Assembly (NCBI GenBank): GCA_003343845.1
Contig: QAKK01000007.1
Span: 1 to 18,450, forward strand
From: Oscillospiraceae bacterium
GTDB taxonomy: Bacteria > Bacillota > Clostridia > Oscillospirales > CAG-272
Length of the DNA stretch: 18,450 nt
Direction: 5' to 3'
Shown here: positions 6,394-14,704 of the stretch, in pieces
Layout: every line of letters starts with the position of its first letter
Position numbering within the stretch: the first letter of the stretch is position 1
Program-made: the position numbers and the translations under genes
The notes under the pieces: model-generated
Databases searched by the model: none
Told to the model about the DNA's origin: nothing
Seen by the model: only the letters and a program-made list of their open reading frames with translations

Positions 6394-7623
6394 CTATTTC
6401 TTTTCGACCGTATATCGGGAGATTGCAAGCAAGGTACCGACCTCAATGAGCTGCACCACCATGGCAGTGCCGCCGTAACTGAAGAACGGCAGCGAAATGC
6501 CCGTATTCGGGAGGCTGTTGGTAACAACCGCGATGTTGAGCAGCACCTGCAAGGCGATCTTGCTGCTGATGCCGATGGCGGTAAGCTGCGCGAAGCGATC
6601 CGGCGCGCGCATGGCGATCACATAGCCGCGCCATACCAAAAGTCCGAACAGCACGATGACCGCTACTGCGCCGATATAACCGAGTTCCTCGCAGATGATG
6701 GTGTAGATAAAGTCGTTCTGCGGCTGCGATACATAGCTGAACTTCTGCCGGCTGTTACCGAGCCCGAGACCGAAGAATCCGCCCGAACCAATGGCGCGCA
6801 TGCCCTGCAGGGTCTGCCAACCGCCGTCCTGCGGATACGCCGCGGGGTTGAGCCAGATATCAATGCGGCGCTTGGTGTAGTCCGTGAGCAGAGCCATTGC
6901 CGCAACGCCCGCAACGGCAACCGCACCGAAGGCGCCGAGCAGCTTCAGCCGGATACCGGACGCAAACATAACCATGAGCCCGATCGTGCCGATGATAATA
7001 ATGCCGGACAGATGCTTTTCCAGCATGACAAGACCGCAGATCAGCCCGATCAGGCACAGCGGAAAAAGGGTGCCGTACAGGTTGGACGTGCGTTTGTCCT
7101 TAAAGTCAAACGCCTTGGATTCGTACTTCTGATAATACCACGCCAGCGTGAGGATCAGCGCGTATTTGGCGATCTCGGACGGCTGAAAACGCAGGCTGCC
7201 GAACTTAATCCAGCGCTGTGCGCCGCCGCCCTCGTCACCCATGAACAGAACTGCGACGAGCAGCAGCGCCGAGACGATATAGGCAGGCACAGCCGCCCAT
7301 TTGTACATGCGCAGCGGAATGCGGGATGCAACGATCATGAAAACAAGACCGATGCACACCATCACGCTCTGCCGCTTGATGAAGTAATAGCTGTCGCCGT
7401 AGCGTGCCTGCGCATCGGCATAGCTGGCGCTGAACACCATGACCAGCCCGAAGACAAGCAGGGAGAGCACGGTGAACAAAAGAAAACTGTCCACCCCGCT
7501 CTTCACCACACGGTATTCATCCGGGTTGATCTGCGCGTAAGCGCGCCCGTCCGCATGCACGCCGATACCGTTCTGCACACTTGCCGGCACGGCGGCACGC
7601 GTCATTTGGGTATTCCGTTTCAT
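6394..7623 (-). CDS. ftsW: Lipid II polymerase of the SEDS family, FtsW/SpoVE type
   Basis: This is a SEDS-family peptidoglycan glycosyltransferase, working with the class B PBP encoded upstream. The ATG at 7623 (409 residues) is chosen because GGAGGG lies just before it; a longer frame from 7728 would run back into mraY. The N-terminus has about 40 cytoplasmic residues, then roughly ten membrane helices beginning SFLLFTVLSLLVFGLVMVFS. Family motifs are SASYADAQARYGDSYYFIKRQ after helix 1, FGSLRFQPSEIAKYA, RIDIWLNPAAYPQDGGWQ, the GSGGFFGLGLGNSRQKF and PQNDFIYTIICEELG loop, and LPNTGISLPFFSYGGTA near the end. It starts 20 bases after mraY; murD, which often separates them, is absent. As the only such gene here it may serve both division and spore cortex synthesis. 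Confidence 0.96.
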   Translation of the reverse strand: MKRNTQMTRAAVPASVQNGIGVHADGRAYAQINPDEYRVVKSGVDSFLLFTVLSLLVFGLVMVFSASYADAQARYGDSYYFIKRQSVMVCIGLVFMIVASRIPLRMYKWAAVPAYIVSALLLVAVLFMGDEGGGAQRWIKFGSLRFQPSEIAKYALILTLAWYYQKYESKAFDFKDKRTSNLYGTLFPLCLIGLICGLVMLEKHLSGIIIIGTIGLMVMFASGIRLKLLGAFGAVAVAGVAAMALLTDYTKRRIDIWLNPAAYPQDGGWQTLQGMRAIGSGGFFGLGLGNSRQKFSYVSQPQNDFIYTIICEELGYIGAVAVIVLFGLLVWRGYVIAMRAPDRFAQLTAIGISSKIALQVLLNIAVVTNSLPNTGISLPFFSYGGTAMVVQLIEVGTLLAISRYTVEKK

Positions 7624-7643
7624 ATGCCGCCCTCCGTCAAAAA

Positions 7644-8624
7644 TCAATAGCCGAAATATGCGATCGCGGATGCGATCAGGGTGACCGCCGAGAAGACAAA
7701 GACGATCTTCTTCTCGCTCCACCCGCATTTTTCAAAGTGGTGGTGAATCGGCGCCATTCTGAACACGCGCTTGTGTGTCAGCTTATAAACGCCGACCTGA
7801 ATGATGTCGGACATCGCCTCACAGATATAGATGATGCCGGCAATGGCGATGCAGAGCGGTGAATCAATGACAAATGCAGCACCCGCGACGATACCGCCGA
7901 GAAAGAGCGAGCCGGTATCCCCCATGAAGACACGCGCCGGATAGAAGTTGTACACAAGAAAGCCGAGCGTCGCACCGACGGTCACGCCGCCGAGCAATAC
8001 TGCGCCGTTATTTGCATATGTAAAGCCGAGCACCGAAAGAAAGGCGGCGACGACAAAGGTGACCGAGCTTGCCAGCCCGTCAATGCCGTCTGTAAGGTTG
8101 ACGCTGTTGATGATACCGGTGATGAAGATCAGTGCAAACACATAATAGAACCAGCCGAGTTCCAAATGAATATCCGTAAACGGAATGGCAATCGCCGTGT
8201 CCGGCTTGCCGTACAGGCGCAGAAGCGCGAGGAATGCGCCCGCCATGGCAAGTTGCAGCGCATATTTCTGCGGTGCGGTCAGCCCCTCGTTCTGCTTCTT
8301 TCTGAACTTGGTCAGATCGTCGATCACGCCGATGGCGCCGTTGCCGACGGCAAGCAGCAGGGTGAGCAGCACCGGGGCAGTCGGCACGTTTATGCCGAGC
8401 GTCGGCGCAAGGGCGAGGGCAGCAGCGGTCACGACCGTCACCGGCACTGCAAACGCGATGCCGCCCATCGTCGGCGTTCCCTCTTTGGATTTATGCCAGC
8501 GCGGACCGATGTCGAGGATCTTCTGCCCCATTTTCATGCTGCGCAGCTTCGGAATCAGAAGCCGCAGCGCCGCGACCGTGAGTACAAACACGAGTACGGT
8601 GCAGACTGCGTAAAGGTATGCCAT
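7644..8624 (-). CDS. mraY: Phospho-MurNAc-pentapeptide transferase MraY
   Basis: MraY is the integral membrane enzyme that moves phospho-MurNAc-pentapeptide from UDP to undecaprenyl phosphate, making lipid I. From the ATG at 8624 it has 326 residues. Signature elements are GTPTMGGIAFAV (49-60), the magnesium-binding IDDLTK with Asp102/Asp103, the NLTDGIDGLA loop (176-185), RVFMGDTGSLFLGG, and the histidine motif APIHHHFEKCGW near the C-terminus. About ten membrane helices are evident. A GTG start five codons upstream (8639) is possible, but the ATG gives an N-terminus matching Bacillus MraY in length. Neither has a strong ribosome site, so coupling to murF translation, about 20 bases upstream, is likely. 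Confidence 0.96.
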   Translation of the reverse strand: MAYLYAVCTVLVFVLTVAALRLLIPKLRSMKMGQKILDIGPRWHKSKEGTPTMGGIAFAVPVTVVTAAALALAPTLGINVPTAPVLLTLLLAVGNGAIGVIDDLTKFRKKQNEGLTAPQKYALQLAMAGAFLALLRLYGKPDTAIAIPFTDIHLELGWFYYVFALIFITGIINSVNLTDGIDGLASSVTFVVAAFLSVLGFTYANNGAVLLGGVTVGATLGFLVYNFYPARVFMGDTGSLFLGGIVAGAAFVIDSPLCIAIAGIIYICEAMSDIIQVGVYKLTHKRVFRMAPIHHHFEKCGWSEKKIVFVFSAVTLIASAIAYFGY

Positions 8625-8645
8625 GATTTCAACCGTCACTTTCGT

Positions 8646-10049
8646 TTATTTTTCAAGGTGCTCCCGCAGATAGCGGATGATCTCCGCCGCGGCATTCTGC
8701 CTGCCGATCCGCACGAGCAGCACATCGCCCGCACGCAGCTCTTTTGCAACCGCTTCGGCGGTTTTGAGCGGCGAAAAGACCTCAAGGTTTCCGCAGACGT
8801 CGCCCGCGGGCATGCCCGCGCGGCGCGCACCGACGCCGATCTGCTCGGCGGCAACGCCGAAGGTGAACAGCTTATCGATCTTCTTTTCCACGATATATGC
8901 GCCCATCTCTTCATGCGTTTCGCGCATTTCCTGCCCGAAGTTGCGCAGATCGCCGACCACCGCGACCATGCGTGCCCCCTCATGCAGCGCGGCAATATCG
9001 CACAGGGTGTCGATCCCGCGTTTGACGCTCTCGGGCGTTGCAGAGGAGGTGTCCTCGATGAAGGTCACGCCGCCGACCGTGTAAATGCCGACGCCGAGCG
9101 CCGAGGAGTGGAAGTTCTTCAGTCCTGAGCGGATCTTCTCCGCGGGAATGCCGTATTTGAGCCCGACCAGCGCCGCAAACAGTGCGCTGTACACATTTTC
9201 CATTCCGACGGTGTGGATCTCCGCATCCGGGATCCGCACGCCGTCGCCCGCAATGTCAAAACGGATGCGATCCGGCAGTTCTTCAATATTGACCGCGCAA
9301 AGCGCGCCGTCCGCGCCCCGCACGGAGACGTACTGCCGATCTGCGCCGCTCTCGCAGATCAACGAGAGTGCATCGTCCTCGGCGCTGAGTGCCAGCTCAC
9401 CGCCGATTTTCAGTCCGGACAGGACATCAACGTTGGCGCGGGCATCCACCTCGCTTTTCAGCGCGGTGATGATGCCGACATCGCAGTCGATGAGATTTGC
9501 CAGCCGCGCGATGTCGCGCTTATCCCGGAGCTTCAGTTCGGTGAGAAAGAAATCAGCATCGGCGGGGATGTCAAACAGCATCTGCGCGTCGTTCATTGCG
9601 CCGCCCTTGACGTCGGTCGCCTTGTGCACTTTATACATTTCCTCCAGCACCGAATAAACAAACTCACCGGTCTTGGTCTTCCCTTTTGCGCCGGTCAGCG
9701 CGATGGTTCTGTGTCTGCCGCGCGCCGTGTACGCCTTTGCAAGACGCGCGAGCGCCGTGTCGATCGCGTCGCAGACCAGCACAGCCGTGTCCGGAATGCG
9801 CTCCAGTGAAGCGGGCGCCTTGGTGCAAAGAACGGTCAGAGCGCCGTTCTTTGCCGCAGCCATCATTTCAGCCAGCGAGTTGTCCTCGCTGACGAGGAAC
9901 ATTGTTCCGCGCGCAATCTCGCCGATCTCGTCTGTAAAATTGCAGATTTCCCGCATCGGCGCATCCGCCGACAGCGTAAGCAGCTCCGCGTGCATCAGCG
10001 CCGCGGCATCCGCAACCGTAATCGCGCCGAGTTTCAGATCTATCTTCAT
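8646..10049 (-). CDS. murF: Divergent MurF-like UDP-MurNAc-tripeptide:D-Ala-D-Ala ligase
   Basis: The 467-residue protein has the Mur ligase fold and occupies the standard murF position between murE and mraY, so addition of D-Ala-D-Ala to the UDP-MurNAc-tripeptide is the expected job. It is nevertheless strongly divergent. The P-loop reads TGAKGKTKT (119-127) instead of TGSNGKTTT. The VITNIGxAHLE-type segment reads IITALKSEVDA (193-203). The region usually like DDCYNANPxS reads EDTSSATPES (332-341). GxHNVxNALAA appears as GMENVYSALFA (282-292). A lysine equivalent to the carbamylated one may be Lys214. The N-terminal domain lacks the usual STDSR and instead has FTDEIGEIARGTMFLV. The ATG at 10049 has GGAGG seven bases upstream. 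Confidence is high that it is a Mur ligase homologue and moderate that it has MurF activity. Confidence 0.8.
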   Translation of the reverse strand: MKIDLKLGAITVADAAALMHAELLTLSADAPMREICNFTDEIGEIARGTMFLVSEDNSLAEMMAAAKNGALTVLCTKAPASLERIPDTAVLVCDAIDTALARLAKAYTARGRHRTIALTGAKGKTKTGEFVYSVLEEMYKVHKATDVKGGAMNDAQMLFDIPADADFFLTELKLRDKRDIARLANLIDCDVGIITALKSEVDARANVDVLSGLKIGGELALSAEDDALSLICESGADRQYVSVRGADGALCAVNIEELPDRIRFDIAGDGVRIPDAEIHTVGMENVYSALFAALVGLKYGIPAEKIRSGLKNFHSSALGVGIYTVGGVTFIEDTSSATPESVKRGIDTLCDIAALHEGARMVAVVGDLRNFGQEMRETHEEMGAYIVEKKIDKLFTFGVAAEQIGVGARRAGMPAGDVCGNLEVFSPLKTAEAVAKELRAGDVLLVRIGRQNAAAEIIRYLREHLEK

Positions 10050-10067
10050 CCTCGCGCCTCCTTTTCA

Positions 10068-11564
10068 TTAACTTCTGTATCTTTCAGCCGCCTCCTGTAC
10101 GATCTCGGTCTCCGAGAAGGGATGCAGCCCATCCTTGTCAATTTCGTATTGTTCATGTCCTTTGCCTACAAGCAGGATAATGTCGCCCGCAAGGGCGTTT
10201 GCAACGGCATATTCGATCGCCTCGCGGCGATTTTCGATCACCTTGTAATTGTCTGCCGCACCGACACCGCCGAGAATATCCCGGATGATCGTCTGCGGAT
10301 CTTCGCCGCGCGGATTGTCTGATGTAATGATAACATAATCGCTGTTTGCCGTCGCGATCCGCCCCATCTCGGGGCGCTTTGAGCGGTCGCGGTCGCCGCC
10401 GCAGCCGAACAGGGTCACGATCCGTTGTCCTGTGCCGCGGAAGGCTCGGACACACCGCAGCAGGTTTTCCAAGGCAAACGGTGTGTGCGCATAGTCGATA
10501 AACGCGGTAAACGCACCGCCCGCAAATCCGAGGTTGACCTTTTCCAGCCTGCCCGCTATGCCGCGAAGGGCGTAAAGCGCATTCTGGATGCAGACGAGAT
10601 CCACGCCGCACTCCCGCGCAGCCGCAGCTGCGGCAAGCGTATTGTACAGTGTAAAAGTTCCGGGAATCTGCGTTTTGATGCGGAAACGCGCATTTTTTGT
10701 GTGCAGGATGTAGGTGCTGCCGCGCACACCGCGGCTCTCGATCTCCTCTGCAAGATAGTCGCAGGGCGGCGTCAGTCCATAGCTGACCGCGTGGCACCGT
10801 GCATTTTGCAGAAGCGTTCTGCCTGCCGCGTCATCCGCATTAAACAGCCCCACACGGCAGCGGTCAAACAGCTTTGCCTTGGCGGCAAGGTAGTTTTCCA
10901 TCGTGCCGTGGAAATCGAGGTGTTCGCGCGACAGGTTTGTGAAGATGCCGACCGCAAATTCAATCGGCGCGAGCTTGTCGAGGGCAAGCGCATGAGAGGA
11001 CGCCTCCATCACCGTGACCTCCACGCCGCGGTCCGCAAGGTCGGCAAGCGTGCGGTAGAGAACCTCGGGGTCGGGCGTCGTCATGGTTTCGTATTCGTCC
11101 GCCTCCGCGCCGTCGAGCGGCGGTGTATAGGCGGCGTCTCCGATGCTTCCCTTCGCCGTGCCGAGCAGCGCCGTCTCATAGCCGCTGTGGCTGAAGATTG
11201 TTTTCAGCATGTAAGCCGTCGAGGTCTTGCCGTTTGTACCGGTCACGCCGATCAGCTTCATGCGCCGCTCGGGATTGCCGTAAAAGTTCGCTGCGGCAAA
11301 TGCCAGCGCACGGCGGGCATTGGGCAGGACGACCTGCGTGAGCGGCAGCCCTTCGATCCGACGCTCGCATATGCAGACGGCGGCGCCGTGCTTCATCGCA
11401 TCCGCCGCAAAACTATGACCGTCTACGCGCCTGCCCGAGAGCGCGAAGAACGCATACGCCGGTCTTACACGCCTGGAATCGTGGGTGATCCCCTTGATTT
11501 CAAGCGACGCCGCCGAGGCGTCAAGCGACGCGCCCGTGCCTTTCAGAATTTCGCCGAGTACCAT
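10068..11564 (-). CDS. murE: UDP-MurNAc-L-Ala-D-Glu:meso-diaminopimelate ligase MurE
   Basis: This cytoplasmic ATP-dependent ligase adds the third residue of the peptidoglycan stem peptide. The 498-residue protein has all three Mur ligase domains: N-terminal ITHDSRRVRPAYAFFAL (26-42), P-loop TGTNGKTS (108-115), the TTPDPEVLYRTL substrate loop near 162-173, MEASSHALALDKL, the likely carbamylated lysine in YLAAKAKLF (225-233), and GCGGDRDRSKRPEMG (387-401). The specificity motif is DNPRGEDP (416-423); DNPR with Arg indicates meso-diaminopimelate rather than L-lysine. GKGHEQYE near 467-474 is also canonical. The start at 11564 has GGAGG five bases upstream. It lies 61 bases after the PBP gene and 18 bases before murF. 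Confidence 0.97.
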   Translation of the reverse strand: MVLGEILKGTGASLDASAASLEIKGITHDSRRVRPAYAFFALSGRRVDGHSFAADAMKHGAAVCICERRIEGLPLTQVVLPNARRALAFAAANFYGNPERRMKLIGVTGTNGKTSTAYMLKTIFSHSGYETALLGTAKGSIGDAAYTPPLDGAEADEYETMTTPDPEVLYRTLADLADRGVEVTVMEASSHALALDKLAPIEFAVGIFTNLSREHLDFHGTMENYLAAKAKLFDRCRVGLFNADDAAGRTLLQNARCHAVSYGLTPPCDYLAEEIESRGVRGSTYILHTKNARFRIKTQIPGTFTLYNTLAAAAAARECGVDLVCIQNALYALRGIAGRLEKVNLGFAGGAFTAFIDYAHTPFALENLLRCVRAFRGTGQRIVTLFGCGGDRDRSKRPEMGRIATANSDYVIITSDNPRGEDPQTIIRDILGGVGAADNYKVIENRREAIEYAVANALAGDIILLVGKGHEQYEIDKDGLHPFSETEIVQEAAERYRS

Positions 11565-11625
11565 AAATACCTCCGATCAAATATGCTTTGCATTCCGGTT
11601 TTATGGTATTCCGCTTTTTTGGATT

Positions 11626-13938
11626 TCAATCTGTCATATCGGTGTGCAGCACCTCAATGGTGATGACAGTCCCGTAGGGCACATTCGTGCCGCCTGCATA
11701 GGATTGTGAGGTCACCGTCGCGCCGCCGCCCGACTGATAGTTTTGCGAGCCCTTGATTTCAATATTCAGTCCCGCGGCAATGAGCTTCTCATTTGCCTGT
11801 GCCGCCGTCAGCCCGAGCACGTTCGGCACCTTGACCGTTTTGGCATTCGGATCCGCATCATTCGTATACAGAATGATCTTGCCGTGCTCCTTTTCAATCT
11901 TGCTGCCGCGGGCGGGAACCTGCCCCGTCACGGTATCGCCGTTACCGACGATCTCGGCAGTCACGCCGAGCTCCTTGATCTTTGCCTTCGCATCCTCGAC
12001 GCTGCCACCGATATAACGACCGACATTGACCTGCATTTTGGCAAGCTCCTCTTCGGAATATTCGGGTTCAATGCCCATGTACGGCAGCACATTGGAGAGA
12101 AACGCCGACACATAGGGCGCCGCGACGATACTGCCGTACACGCTGCCGCCGGTCGGTTCATCGACCATGATAAGCACCGCGATCTGCGGGTCGTCCGCAG
12201 GCGCGTATGCCACGCAGGAGCCGATGCGCAGCTCTTTTTCCGGCTCATCGAATTTCTCGGACGTACCGGTCTTCGCCGCGACCTTATAGCCTTTGACATA
12301 GGCGTTTTTCGCACCGCCGTCGCCCGAAACGCCCGCCTCGAGAATCTGCGTGAGCGTGCGTGCAGTCTCGGTGCTGACGACCTGTCGCTTGACTGCCGTG
12401 CCGTATTCCTTAATCGTTACGCCGTCGTCGTCCACAAAGCGGTCGAGCAGATGCGGCGTGACCAGGTAGCCGCCGTTTGCTACGGCGCAGATTGCCGTGA
12501 GCTGTGAAATAGGGCTGACCTTAAAGCGCTGTCCGAAGGACGCGGTTGCAAGCTCGGTCGTCCCGAGTGAGCCCTTGGCGTGGAAAATGGTCCGCGCCTC
12601 GCCGGGCAGGTCAATGCCGGTCTTATCAAGGTAACCGAAGGCTTCAAAATAGGAATAGAACTTCTCACTGCCGACCCGCGCCGCGATGGTCATCAGGATC
12701 GGGTTGCAGGACTGCTGCAAGCCGCGCGCAAAGGTCACGGTGCCGTGCCCCGTGCGCTTGTGGCAGTGGATCTTGAACCCGCCGACCTCCAGCACGCCGG
12801 TACAGGTGAAGGTCTCGGTCGGACTGACGACCTTTTCCTCCAGCGCCATCGACGAAGTGATGATTTTGAATGTCGATCCGGGCTCATACAGCTCGGTGAT
12901 TGCCTTGTTGCTCCACATCACCTGCCGCAACTCGGCAAGGAATTTGTTGTATTCTTCGCTATCCTTCTCCATGCCGCAGTCGTCCAGTGCCATCTGCGAC
13001 AGCTCGTCGAGCACATAAGGTGCATTCAGATCAAAATCCGGCTTGACCGAAATGGCTAAAATTTTTCCGGTCTTCGGATCCATCGCAATGCCGCAGGCGC
13101 GGTTCTGTGCAACCGAGTTGTGCAGCGCCGCCTCGACCTGCACATCCAGCTCGTGCTGGATCTGCGGGTCTATGGTGGTCACCATATGGTAGCCGTTGAT
13201 CGGCTCGACGTAGCTTTCATAATTGTACGCCATCTCGTTGCCGCGTGCGTCCTGCGCAATGATATATCTGCCCGCGATGCCAGTCAGCTCTTCGTTGTAG
13301 TAGTATTCCAGACCGTAGAGCCCCTGCCCGTCCGCACCGGTAAAACCGACGGTCTGCGCCGCCATATTGCCGGAGGGATAATAGCGCTTGTTGGTCGCCT
13401 CGAGGTGCACCTGGTTTTTGAGTCCGTTGTCCTCGATGAAGGCGAGCACGCGGTCGGCGGTCTCTTTGTCCACGTTTTTCTTGATGGTCTCATCGCGTCT
13501 GCCGGACATGCCTGCCTTTTTCAGAACAAAGTCATACTCCACGCCGAGGATCTCGGAAAGCCCGGACGCGATCAGCTCATCCTGCCGGTCGCTCGCTGCT
13601 GCCTCCTTGGCAGTGTCACCGTAGCGCACGCGATGAATGGCGCGCTCGATCGCCGATGAGTAAACCGCACTCTGTATATCGACCGGAGAAATGAAAACGC
13701 GCCACGTCGTCTGATTGGTGGCGATAATGTTCATATTCCGATCATAAATTGTGCCGCGCTTGGCGGCAACGGTGTTTTCTACGGTGATCTGATTCAGAAC
13801 CTCTTCCTGATACTTGTCATATTCAAAGACCTGCATCTTAAAGACGACACCCGCAAGCAAAAAAGAAGCAAGCGCAAAAAAGCCGAGCAGCCAAAAACTG
13901 CGGCGTGCAGTCACACTGTTCATCATTTTTTGCGCCAT
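11626..13938 (-). CDS. spoVD: Class B penicillin-binding protein, SpoVD/PBP2B type, with two PASTA domains
   Basis: This 770-residue membrane-anchored D,D-transpeptidase crosslinks peptidoglycan with the FtsW-type partner. One membrane helix (about 14-34) is followed by the N-terminal dimerisation domain (RGTIYDRN at 61-68) and the transpeptidase domain with catalytic SxxK at Ser355-Lys358 (EPGSTFK), SxN as Ser-Cys-Asn at 410-412, and KTG at 556-558. Two C-terminal PASTA domains follow, at about 640-692 and 700-766 (VPNVLGLTAAQANEKL). Bacillus has separate vegetative (pbpB) and sporulation (spoVD) copies in tandem. Only one is present here, so it may serve both roles; choosing between the two names is uncertain. 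The start at 13938 has AAAGGAG about ten bases upstream. Confidence 0.95.
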   Translation of the reverse strand: MAQKMMNSVTARRSFWLLGFFALASFLLAGVVFKMQVFEYDKYQEEVLNQITVENTVAAKRGTIYDRNMNIIATNQTTWRVFISPVDIQSAVYSSAIERAIHRVRYGDTAKEAAASDRQDELIASGLSEILGVEYDFVLKKAGMSGRRDETIKKNVDKETADRVLAFIEDNGLKNQVHLEATNKRYYPSGNMAAQTVGFTGADGQGLYGLEYYYNEELTGIAGRYIIAQDARGNEMAYNYESYVEPINGYHMVTTIDPQIQHELDVQVEAALHNSVAQNRACGIAMDPKTGKILAISVKPDFDLNAPYVLDELSQMALDDCGMEKDSEEYNKFLAELRQVMWSNKAITELYEPGSTFKIITSSMALEEKVVSPTETFTCTGVLEVGGFKIHCHKRTGHGTVTFARGLQQSCNPILMTIAARVGSEKFYSYFEAFGYLDKTGIDLPGEARTIFHAKGSLGTTELATASFGQRFKVSPISQLTAICAVANGGYLVTPHLLDRFVDDDGVTIKEYGTAVKRQVVSTETARTLTQILEAGVSGDGGAKNAYVKGYKVAAKTGTSEKFDEPEKELRIGSCVAYAPADDPQIAVLIMVDEPTGGSVYGSIVAAPYVSAFLSNVLPYMGIEPEYSEEELAKMQVNVGRYIGGSVEDAKAKIKELGVTAEIVGNGDTVTGQVPARGSKIEKEHGKIILYTNDADPNAKTVKVPNVLGLTAAQANEKLIAAGLNIEIKGSQNYQSGGGATVTSQSYAGGTNVPYGTVITIEVLHTDMTD

Positions 13939-13990
13939 GTCTTCTATTCTCCTTTAACAAGCGGGCATCTTCTCTAAATCATATTCGGCA

Positions 13991-14689
13991 TCAGTCGAGA
14001 TATGCAAGGAGATCCGTGATCTTTTCGCCGAACGCATTCAACAGATTCATGCCGAAGCCCGTGTTCTTGTCTTTCTCCGCGTAAGTCTTGATGCCGTCTT
14101 CGCCCGAAAGCGTCAGGTACCGCTGCTCCGCTGCGGAAACCTTGATCATGCCGAGATCGTTCTTCGCCATGTCTTCGATCACGGTAAGATCGTTTTTTTC
14201 CTTCAGCTCAAGTTCGAGCGCCTGATTTTCTTTCTGCAGCAGTTCGAGCCCTGCGTTCAACTCGGAATAGCGGCGCGACTCTTCATTGATCTGCGAACCG
14301 CCGTATACGATCGCCGTCAGAATCAGTGCGCAAGCCATAACCGACGCAAGCCTCGCGAAAGAAATGCGTGTGGGCTTGCGCTTCACAAGCTCAAAGTTCT
14401 CCAGCGCGATCACTTCGTGATGCGGCGCGGGCATCCCCGTGCGGTTTGTATTCGAGGGCATCACCTCGCGGACAGGCGGTTTTTTCGCCGCCGGTTTTTC
14501 GGGGTGTGCCGCCGGCAGTCTGACCTGCATGGCGCTCTGCCGCATCGCGTCGGTCACACGGCGCGCGTCGGCATCGGTGCTGCGGCAATACGGATTATAG
14601 CCGCCGCGAATCGCCTTGGCAATCAGCACATCCTTCACGCGGACATTTCCGCCCGCCATCGAAGTCGTTCTTGCAATCTGTACGCTCAT
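13991..14689 (-). CDS. FtsL-like septum formation initiator protein
   Basis: The gene lies between rsmH and the PBP gene, exactly where ftsL is found in dcw clusters. The 232-residue product has an unusually long basic, Pro-rich cytoplasmic N-terminus (1-108), one membrane helix (about 109-130, ending ALILTAIVYG) and an extracytoplasmic coiled coil (about 135-168, LNAGLELLQKENQALELELK). It then has IEDMAKNDLGMIKV, which matches the family's IExxARxxLGMV pattern. This supports an FtsL/DivIC role stabilising the DivIB-FtsW-PBP complex. Typical FtsL is about 100-130 residues. The extra C-terminal segment (about 205-232, GFGMNLLNAFGEKITDLLAYL) looks like an amphipathic helix. The ATG is 15 bases after rsmH with GGGGGACGG upstream. 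Confidence 0.85.
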   Translation of the reverse strand: MSVQIARTTSMAGGNVRVKDVLIAKAIRGGYNPYCRSTDADARRVTDAMRQSAMQVRLPAAHPEKPAAKKPPVREVMPSNTNRTGMPAPHHEVIALENFELVKRKPTRISFARLASVMACALILTAIVYGGSQINEESRRYSELNAGLELLQKENQALELELKEKNDLTVIEDMAKNDLGMIKVSAAEQRYLTLSGEDGIKTYAEKDKNTGFGMNLLNAFGEKITDLLAYLD

Positions 14690-14704
14690 GTTTTCCGTCC
14701 CCCG

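Noticed and set aside
6352..7650. 432-residue plus-strand frame opposite ftsW
   Set aside because: Its His/Arg/Asp-rich composition is an antisense shadow of ftsW, with no ribosome site or domain.
10425..11663. 412-residue plus-strand frame opposite murE
   Set aside because: It is an antisense shadow of murE with no family features.
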